Made by a program: the position numbers and the translations under genes. Shown piece by piece: positions 58,528 to 64,000 of a stretch of DNA of 64,000 nt (position 1 is its first letter; the number at the start of each line of letters is the position of its first letter). Source of the DNA: JBOGZD01 sp050697155 (GTDB lineage: Bacteria; Actinomycetota; Thermoleophilia; Solirubrobacterales; 70-9); the NCBI GenBank assembly GCA_050697155.1, contig JBOGZD010000001.1, forward strand, positions 1-64,000. Direction: 5' to 3'. The notes under the pieces were generated by a model. It was not told where the DNA came from and made no database searches. It saw nothing but the letters and a program-made list of their open reading frames with translations.

Positions 58528-59787
58528 TCAGCGCCTGACCTTGACCCGCACCGGCCGCGAGCGGCCGATGCCCGGCACCTTCGCGCGTAGGCGGAGCCTG
58601 CCGGCCGACGAGCGCGCGCGCTTGCGGATCGTGAACCTGTTGCGCGTGTTGACCCGAGCGCGCGCGAAGCGCTTCCATCGGCCTCGCTCGCGCACCTGGA
58701 TCACGGCCCGCCTGCCGCCTCCCGAGACGGCGCCCTCGAGCTCGCCCCGCAGCCTGAAGCGCTGCTGCGGTTGGACCCGGCGGCGATTCGCCGAGAGCTT
58801 GACCTGAGCACGCGACGGTGCCCCGCCGAGACAGGGACTGCTCGCCTGGAGGTTGTAATCGGGCTTCGAGGCGTCGACGTAGTACGGGTCCGCGACCCGG
58901 TTGTCGACCGCGACGAATCCGTCCTGCGGCGATTCGATCCCGCCGTCGCCATCGTCGCGAGCACCGCCCGAGACGCAGTTGGCACGCGCCACGTTGCCGT
59001 AACCGGATTCACCCTGCCAGTGGGACTCGATGTTGTAGCGGATGGTCGAGTTCGTGATCACGTTCTTCTCGACCACGTTGTTGTCAGACGCGGAGTCGTC
59101 GCCGCCGGCGAAGAGCACCCCCTGGCCGTTGCCGTCGATCACGTTGCCGGTCACCAGCGATCCGTCGGCGTCGGGGTAGAACTGGATGCCGCGATCGGCG
59201 TTGCCGTAGATCCAGTTGCCTCGGATCACCGTGTTACGCGCCTCGGCGAGGTAGATCCCGTGGTCATGGTTGGTCGCCGGCAGGTCGCCACAATCGTGGA
59301 TTCGGTTGCCCTCGATGAGCACGCCGTCCGGAGGCGGGGAATCCTCGTAGGCGTCGACGTGCACGCAGATCGCGGTGTGGTGGTTGGTGATGTCGTTGTT
59401 TCGCAGGACCACCCGGTCGGCGTAGATGATCGGACCGAGCAGGCCCTCCGGGTTGCGGCCGTCGAGGTTCAGGTTCTCGATCACGGCGTCGTCGGCCGTC
59501 TCGTTGAGCCGGAGCCGGCCCTGGAGCGTCGCGAGCTCGCCCGGATAGGACGTGAGCCGGATCGCCGAGGTGTTCACGATGAACTGGTCCGCGACGTAGG
59601 TTCCGGCGCGCACACACCCGGTCTGTCCGGGGGCAAGGTCGTCCAGCAGCTCCTGGACGCTGTCGCCCGAGGTCGCCACCAGGTCGCAACCGGCGTCCTG
59701 CCCAAGCGCGCCGGCGGGTGCCATCCCACCCGCCGCGAGCGCGAGCGCAACAGTCGCGACCAATACCGACATGTGCCTGAACGGCAC
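58528..59787 (-). CDS. secreted beta-helix protein 4 with shared C-terminal domain
   Basis: About 419 residues from GTG 59787, chosen because AAAGGAG lies 7 nt upstream. A signal peptide (ending near AGALGQ) and a cysteine lead (DAGCDLVATSGDS) precede the beta-helix (about 45-330: DAVIENLNLDGRNPEGLLGP, VVLRNNDITNHHTAICVHVD, LPATNHDHGIYLAEARNTVI, GNVIDGNGQGVLFAGGDDSA). The C-terminal domain (about 330-419) has VQPQQRFRLRGELEGAVSGG, GRWKRFARARVNTRNRF and PGIGRSRPVRVKV, the same type as in protein 3. No riboswitch is seen in its 246-bp leader. Confidence 0.88.
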   Translation of the reverse strand: MPFRHMSVLVATVALALAAGGMAPAGALGQDAGCDLVATSGDSVQELLDDLAPGQTGCVRAGTYVADQFIVNTSAIRLTSYPGELATLQGRLRLNETADDAVIENLNLDGRNPEGLLGPIIYADRVVLRNNDITNHHTAICVHVDAYEDSPPPDGVLIEGNRIHDCGDLPATNHDHGIYLAEARNTVIRGNWIYGNADRGIQFYPDADGSLVTGNVIDGNGQGVLFAGGDDSASDNNVVEKNVITNSTIRYNIESHWQGESGYGNVARANCVSGGARDDGDGGIESPQDGFVAVDNRVADPYYVDASKPDYNLQASSPCLGGAPSRAQVKLSANRRRVQPQQRFRLRGELEGAVSGGGRRAVIQVRERGRWKRFARARVNTRNRFTIRKRARSSAGRLRLRAKVPGIGRSRPVRVKVRR

Positions 59788-60033
59788 GCGCGTCTCCTTT
59801 CGCCTCCGGTGCCCGTTGGAGGCGGTATCGGCGCCGGTTCGCGATCGCGCCGTGGGCCGCGGGCCGGTCGGACGGATGTCGTAGTGCAACGCCTGGACTC
59901 CCCTGGGGCTCACGCGGCACGCGTCCCGTCCGTGGGCCACGCTCCGCTGTCCAACGAGTGCGACGGCGCATCCGGCGACCGTCTAAGGGAGAGTTTCTAC
60001 CGCAAAACGGTTAGCCGTCTTGCAGTAGGTCTG
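59788..60033. other. intergenic leader of beta-helix gene 4
   Basis: 246 bp between two minus-strand genes. It must hold the promoter of beta-helix gene 4, but I see no clear -35/-10 pair. Small hairpins (ACCG-CAAAA-CGGT near 59999) are weak. No GEMM or other known riboswitch blocks were found. Confidence 0.4.
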
Positions 60034-61245
60034 TCACGCAAGCCGTGTCGCGGCGGTCTCCTCGAGCAGATCCGCCATCCGCGCGGCCTGGTCCTCGCGT
60101 AGATGCGCTGCCGCGAAGTCGCGCCCGCGCGCGGCGAGCTCGCCGGCCAGCGCGCGGTCGTCGCGTAGCTCGCGTACCGCCGCGGCCAGCGCAGTCGGGT
60201 CGCCATGGGGTACCGCAATGCCGACTTCGGCCGCCTCGATGACACGCCGCAACTCGCCCTGGCAGGCAGCGATCACCGGACGCCCCACCGCGCAGTAGTC
60301 ATAGAGCTTCGAGGGCACCGTCCACTCTTGGCGCTCGGAGACGAGCAGGGCGTCGGCCGCCCGCAGATGCCGCGCGACCTCGGATGGCGGCATGAGCTTG
60401 CGCAGCTCGACGGCCCCGGGCCGGGCCGTCGAGGCGAGGCGCTCGACGTCTGCCCGCCGCGGTCCCTCGCCGATGATGAGGAGGGTCGCCCCATCGCCGA
60501 GGCGGCCGGCGGCATCGATCGCGACCTCGAGCCCGTGCGCGAGTCCGATGTTGCCGGCGTACGCCCAGATGAACCGCTGCTCGGGGAGACCGAGCGTGGT
60601 GCGCTCGGGTGGGGTCTCGCCGGCTGCCAGCCATTCGCGGGTGGTGCCGTTGCTGATCACCTCGATCCTGCTTCCGGCCGGGGACCGCTCGGCGACGTGG
60701 CGGCGGAACGCGTCGTTGACCGTCACCGTTGCGGCTGCCCTGCGGTAGAGGCCCCGCTCCAGGCGCTCGGCCAGGGCGATCACGCGCCGGTTCGACAGCT
60801 CGCCGAGGGCGACCGCCGACCCCGGCCAAGGATCGCGCACGTCGAGCACCCAGGGTGCCCGGTGGCGGCGGGCGAGCACTGCCCCCGCCGCCCCGACGGG
60901 CAGGGGCGGCGAGCTGGCGAGGATGACGTCGGGGCGTGCCAGCAGCGACCCTGCCGCCGACGCCATCGCGGCGTACGTACCGTAGAAGCCGAGCCGCGTC
61001 GCGAGGGTCTTGCGCGGGCGCGCGAAGACCCAGACGTACCGCACCAACGCGCCGTCGACCTCGCGCCTGATCACCGCCGCGCCGCGATACCCCGGTTCGA
61101 TCACGCCCCGGGGATGGTTGGGCACGGCGCAGAGCACTTCGACGTCATGCCCGCGTCGAACGAGCTCCCCGACGAACGGCTCGAGCCGAAACCTGGCAGC
61201 GGTCACCTCGGGGGCGAAGTGCTGGGTCAGGATCAGCGCTCTCAT
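60034..61245 (-). CDS. GT4-type glycosyltransferase (WbuB-like)
   Basis: A 403-residue GT-B enzyme beginning with the typical MRALILTQHFAPEVTAARFR of WbuB-like transferases. The acceptor half has DVRDPWPGSAVALGEL. The donor half has FIWAYAGNIGLAHGLEVAID, LLIIGEGPRRADVERLA and the EX7E-like region near SERQEWTVPSKLYDYCAVGR. WbuB-like enzymes often add an N-acetylated amino sugar to a lipid-linked acceptor. The divergent sulfotransferase starts 20-80 bp away. Confidence 0.92.
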   Translation of the reverse strand: MRALILTQHFAPEVTAARFRLEPFVGELVRRGHDVEVLCAVPNHPRGVIEPGYRGAAVIRREVDGALVRYVWVFARPRKTLATRLGFYGTYAAMASAAGSLLARPDVILASSPPLPVGAAGAVLARRHRAPWVLDVRDPWPGSAVALGELSNRRVIALAERLERGLYRRAAATVTVNDAFRRHVAERSPAGSRIEVISNGTTREWLAAGETPPERTTLGLPEQRFIWAYAGNIGLAHGLEVAIDAAGRLGDGATLLIIGEGPRRADVERLASTARPGAVELRKLMPPSEVARHLRAADALLVSERQEWTVPSKLYDYCAVGRPVIAACQGELRRVIEAAEVGIAVPHGDPTALAAAVRELRDDRALAGELAARGRDFAAAHLREDQAARMADLLEETAATRLA

Positions 61246-61312
61246 CCGGCCGGGCGAGGCTTCAGTGACCGGCGCCGCGCTGTCGGAGGACGCCCAGCAC
61301 GCGGCGGGATTC

Positions 61313-61318
61313 TACGTT
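61313..61318 (+). promoter_or_regulatory. -10-like box of the second sulfotransferase gene
   Basis: TACGTT lies 6 nt before GTG 61325. The same spacing is seen at other genes here and supports that start over GTG 61265. Confidence 0.4.
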
Positions 61319-61324
61319 GCTACC

Positions 61325-62242
61325 GTGGCGCCGCGAGTGGTGGGCGCGGATCGATCCGAGGGGCAGAGGCCGATCGTCATCGTCGGGACCGGTCGTTGCG
61401 GCTCGACCCTCTTGCACCGGGTGCTCGCCCGCCACGACGATCTCGGCTGGATCTCGAGTTGGAACGAGGTGTTTCCGGGCCAGCCGTGGCTCGCCGCCTT
61501 CTCCCGTCTCTACGAGTGGCGTCTCCCTGCTGGGGTCAAGGAGTCGAAGCCCTTTCCGAAGCCGTTCGAGGCATATCGGTTCTGGGAGCACTACCTCCCC
61601 GGGTTCTCGCGGCGCGATCGACCGCCCAGCGCCGAGGATGTCGACGTGGCGGGGATCGGACCCGTCCGCGACGCCACGGCAACTGTCCTCGACCATCACG
61701 GCCGCGATCGGTTGCTGGTGAAGGTGACGGGTTGGTCGCGCATCGCGTATTTCGACCGCATCTACCCGGATGCCCGGTTCGTGTCGCTGCGGCGCGACCC
61801 ACGTTCGGTCGTCAGCTCGTGGATCAAGGCGGGTTGGCTCGACGTCACGAGCCCCCCCGAGAGCGCGAGCTGGCAGTGGGGCCACGTTCCGCCGCCCTAC
61901 CTCGAGCTCTGGCGCGAGCTCGGCGGCGGTCCCGCGCTCTCGGTTGCGCTCAAGATCCGGCTCGATCTCGACGACCTCGCCCGGAACGCGGCGCTTTTTC
62001 CCGACCGCTGCCACGAGCTTCGGTACGAGGAGCTGATCGAACAGCCGCGGCTGAGCCTGCGAGCGCTGTGTGACTTCGCCGGACTGCCGTGGACACGGTC
62101 GTTCGCCGACGTCATCGGCTCGGTCGGGTTCCACGACCGATCCGAGAAGTGGCAGCGATACCTCGGCACCGACGACGCGAAGCGCGTGCTCGCGTTCATC
62201 CGGCGAAGCGAAGCCGTGGGGGTCACCGACCGCGTGCGCTGA
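61325..62242 (+). CDS. sulfotransferase
   Basis: About 305 residues from GTG 61325. GTG 61265 would add 20. The PAPS loop is IVIVGTGRCGSTLLHRVLAR at residues 16-35. A later block, DARFVSLRRDPRSVVSSWIK, is the 3'-phosphate site. LRYEELIEQPRLSLRALCDF and FIRRSEAVG follow. This is a complete sulfotransferase, of a subgroup different from the one at 53261. It should sulfate a hydroxyl or amino group of the surface glycan. The exostosin-family gene follows 30 bp downstream in the same direction. Confidence 0.9.
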   Translation: MAPRVVGADRSEGQRPIVIVGTGRCGSTLLHRVLARHDDLGWISSWNEVFPGQPWLAAFSRLYEWRLPAGVKESKPFPKPFEAYRFWEHYLPGFSRRDRPPSAEDVDVAGIGPVRDATATVLDHHGRDRLLVKVTGWSRIAYFDRIYPDARFVSLRRDPRSVVSSWIKAGWLDVTSPPESASWQWGHVPPPYLELWRELGGGPALSVALKIRLDLDDLARNAALFPDRCHELRYEELIEQPRLSLRALCDFAGLPWTRSFADVIGSVGFHDRSEKWQRYLGTDDAKRVLAFIRRSEAVGVTDRVR

Positions 62243-62272
62243 GCGTCGTCGGTTCGGCCGAGGATTCCGACG

Positions 62273-63277
62273 ATGGCATCCGTACACCTGCTCTCCGCGG
62301 CGCGCGAGGGAGCCGGAGCGCACCCCAAGGCACGCTTGGATCTCGAGCAGATGCGGGCCGCGGCCCGCGCCGACCGACTGGGCCTCCACGACGTCGTCGA
62401 GGACCCGCGCAGGGCCGACCTGATCCTGTTCGTTGAGACGTCGGTGGCCGCCGGGCACTACTTCGAGCTCGTCAGGGCTCACCCCATCTATCGGGAGTTC
62501 ACATCGAAGAGCTATCTGTTCTCCGCGACCGACAAGGTGATCCCGTTCCTGCCCGGCGTCTACGCATCGATCGAACGACGCTGGTACTGGCCGTCCTGGA
62601 CGCGGTCGGGTCACTACGTCGGGGTCAAGGAGGAGGGCGCCCTGCGGTACGACCCCGACCATCGCCCCTCGCGGCTGTTCTCGTTCGTCGGCAGGGCCAA
62701 CATGCACCGGGTACGCGAGCGCATCATGCGGCTGCGCCACCCTGACGCGATCCTGATCGACACCCAGGCGGAAGCGCTCGCGGACCGGCAAGGGGAATCC
62801 CTCCCGCTGCCCCCCGAGGAGTTCGTCGCGCGCTATGTGCGTGCGATCAACGACTGCGCCTTCGTGCTCTGTCCGCGAGGCGGAGGCGCCGCGAGCTTCA
62901 GGCTGTTCGAGACGATGATGCTCGGCCGCGTCCCGGTGATCATCTCGGACCAGTGGGTTCCGCCGGTCGGCCCCGACTGGGATCGCGTCAGCGTCCGGGT
63001 CGGCGAACGGCGCATCGAGGAGATCCCGCGACTGCTGGAGGCGCACGCTGCGGACGCCCGGGCAATGGGCGAGGCGGCACGAGCGACGTGGCTGGAGTGG
63101 TTCGCCCCGGACACCTCCTTCCACCGCATCGTGGACTGGTGCCTCGAGCTGGCGCGCTCAGCGCCGCGGCGGAGCGGGGTGCGCCGGTACGCACCCCACC
63201 TGCAGATGCTCCGCCCCTATCACTCGGCCCGCTGGGTCGCCAAGCGGATCGGGCGCGGCGGCCCGGCCGCGCTCTAG
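62273..63277 (+). CDS. exostosin-family glycosyltransferase (GT47-like)
   Basis: A 334-residue protein. The C-terminal exostosin signature is strong: YVRAINDCAFVLCPRGGGAA, SFRLFETMMLGRVPVIISDQ, VPPVGPDWDRVSVRVGERRI and EEIPRLLEAHAADARAMGEA. The N-terminal half (RADLILFVETSVAAG, LFSATDKVIPFLPGVYASIE) fits the same family. In animals exostosins polymerise the heparan sulfate backbone; bacterial relatives act in surface-glycan assembly. No signal peptide or membrane segment is visible. It shares a CTAG stop overlap with the convergent Thr-rich gene. The start ATG has GAGGATT upstream. Confidence 0.9.
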   Translation: MASVHLLSAAREGAGAHPKARLDLEQMRAAARADRLGLHDVVEDPRRADLILFVETSVAAGHYFELVRAHPIYREFTSKSYLFSATDKVIPFLPGVYASIERRWYWPSWTRSGHYVGVKEEGALRYDPDHRPSRLFSFVGRANMHRVRERIMRLRHPDAILIDTQAEALADRQGESLPLPPEEFVARYVRAINDCAFVLCPRGGGAASFRLFETMMLGRVPVIISDQWVPPVGPDWDRVSVRVGERRIEEIPRLLEAHAADARAMGEAARATWLEWFAPDTSFHRIVDWCLELARSAPRRSGVRRYAPHLQMLRPYHSARWVAKRIGRGGPAAL

Positions 63278-63633
63278 GGCGCCTCGGTCCCGCCGCTGCC
63301 GTCGGTCTCGGTGACCGTCTCGGTGGTCGTCGTGGTCGTCGGAACCGTGGTCTCGGTCGCCGTCGTGGTCGGGGTCGTCGTCGGCGCCGTGGTCGTCGTC
63401 GTCGGAGCGGTCGTCGGCAGGCTCGTCTGCGCGGCCGTCGTCTGTTCGTCGTCGCCGGAGTCGGCGGCGACGACCGCGAGCGCGACCCCGAGTCCGATCA
63501 CCGCCGCGACCAGGATCGCGACCAGGGTCTTCATCGCCCCGCTCATCCCCGGTCGCGGGGGTTCCCGCGGCGGCGGCGCGGCGCCCGGCGGCGGCCCCGG
63601 GGCGTCCATCCGCCTGGTCGGATCCTCGTGCAC
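63274..63633 (-). CDS. single-pass membrane protein with Thr-rich tail
   Basis: A 119-residue protein: a Pro-rich N-terminal cytoplasmic part (DAPGPPPGAAPPPREPPRPG), one membrane segment (about 35-56, TLVAILVAAVIGLGVALAVV) and a low-complexity Thr/Pro tail (about 65-105). Thr-rich extracytoplasmic tails are often O-glycosylated in actinobacteria, which is an inference here. No domain is recognised. The repetitive Thr codons look like a tandem repeat at the DNA level. Its stop overlaps the exostosin gene stop. Confidence 0.72.
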   Translation of the reverse strand: MHEDPTRRMDAPGPPPGAAPPPREPPRPGMSGAMKTLVAILVAAVIGLGVALAVVAADSGDDEQTTAAQTSLPTTAPTTTTTAPTTTPTTTATETTVPTTTTTTETVTETDGSGGTEAP

Positions 63634-63673
63634 GGGCGCGAGTCTAGACCCGCGATCGGACCGCCCCAGCGGC

Positions 63674-64000
63674 TCAGAGCGAGCCCGCGAGCCGCTCGAG
63701 CGCCTCGTCGACTTCCGGCTCGCCGATCACGAGCGGAGGCAGCAGCCGCAGCATCCGCTCGCCCGGGACGTTGATCACCAGCCCGCGCTCGAGGGCGCGA
63801 TTGCCAACCGCGGCCGCGTCGATGCCCTCGGCGAGCGTGACCCCGGCCATCAGCCCGCGGCCGCGGACCTCGGCGACCCCGTCGAGCGCGCCGAGGTCCG
63901 AGCGCAGCCGCTCGCCGGTGTGGCGCGAGCGCGCCAGCAACGCCTCGTCGTCGATCACCTCGAGCGCCGCCAGCGCCGCTGCGGCGGCGATCGGCCCGCC
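63674..64000 (-). CDS. argD: acetylornithine aminotransferase-like protein, 3' part only (cut by window edge)
   Basis: The C-terminal 108 residues of a class III PLP aminotransferase; the 5' part lies beyond the window. Visible blocks: GGPIAAAAALAALEVIDDE, TGERLRSDLGALDGVAEVRG, RGLMAGVTLAEGIDAAAVGN and GLVINVPGERMLRLLPPLVI. The RGxGLM and N..G...LRLLPPL patterns fit acetylornithine/succinylornithine aminotransferases. The PLP lysine is not in view. With argG at 29261 it fits arginine synthesis, but ornithine or 4-aminobutyrate aminotransferase is possible. Confidence 0.8.
   Translation of the reverse strand, partial: GGPIAAAAALAALEVIDDEALLARSRHTGERLRSDLGALDGVAEVRGRGLMAGVTLAEGIDAAAVGNRALERGLVINVPGERMLRLLPPLVIGEPEVDEALERLAGSL

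Noticed and set aside
59788..60033. Possible second GEMM riboswitch before beta-helix gene 4
   Set aside because: Neither GGCAAACC nor ACGCAAAGCC is present on the minus strand here.
63290..63430. Apparent tandem repeat of GTCGTC/GTGGTC words
   Set aside because: It is explained by the Thr-rich tail of the encoded membrane protein. Repeat units are irregular, so a CRISPR or VNTR call is not supported.

Overview
The window is a 64 kb piece of a very GC-rich bacterial chromosome. Gene content points to an actinobacterium, most likely of the Thermoleophilia/Solirubrobacterales type. The grounds are strong use of GTG and TTG starts, TANNNT boxes just upstream of start codons, BldC- and MerR-type regulators, several LuxR-HTH regulators, a class E-like sortase with LPFTG substrates, an Rpf-like cell-wall enzyme behind a c-di-AMP riboswitch, and PD40/TolB-like secreted proteins. 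The lineage is inferred from gene content, not from a marker tree. No rRNA, tRNA, CRISPR array or intact mobile element was seen.

Layout. (1) 0.2-3.4 kb: secreted glycoside hydrolase and TolB-like protein, then a non-coding stretch with a duplicated 80-bp element resembling integrase arm sites. (2) 3.4-15.7 kb: housekeeping and signalling genes (Rrf2 regulator, two LuxR-HTH proteins, gltX, nfo, a two-component pair, dnaE, sixA) plus the first two of three proteins carrying a PTDD(Q/E)Y motif. (3) 15.9-19.8 kb: exopolysaccharide starter genes (O-antigen-ligase-like protein, polyprenyl glycosylphosphotransferase) and a second LPFTG protein. (4) 20-26.3 kb: signalling block with LuxR-GAF, a partner-switching module, a GGDEF protein with a damaged signature, two MerR-like regulators and an intact HD-GYP protein. 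(5) 26.5-33.8 kb: MFS transporter, c-di-AMP riboswitch with Rpf-like enzyme, argG with a tiny membrane-protein gene, an AlkP-fold protein, a glycosyltransferase and the sortase. (6) 34.6-63.3 kb: a long surface-polysaccharide region. It holds a Wzz/BY-kinase fusion, a Wzy-type ligase, two ATP-grasp/FemAB-like acyltransferase pairs, a metabolic island (isocitrate dehydrogenase-like, RraA-like and two Fe/2-oxoglutarate oxygenases), glycosyltransferases, a glucuronyl C5-epimerase, polysaccharide deacetylase, flippase, two sulfotransferases, an exostosin-family glycosyltransferase and four beta-helix secreted proteins. One beta-helix gene lies behind a c-di-GMP (GEMM-I) riboswitch. (7) The right edge cuts an argD-like aminotransferase.

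How it may work together. The most striking point is that 49.9-63.3 kb encodes the enzyme types used to build heparan-sulfate-like glycans in animals: exostosin GT47, deacetylase, glucuronyl C5-epimerase and sulfotransferases. They sit beside bacterial export genes (flippase, Wzz/Wzc, Wzy, phosphoglycosyltransferase). I infer a sulfated, epimerised, glycosaminoglycan-like surface polysaccharide. The beta-helix proteins may bind or process it, and the c-di-GMP riboswitch would tie one of them to the biofilm/lifestyle switch.
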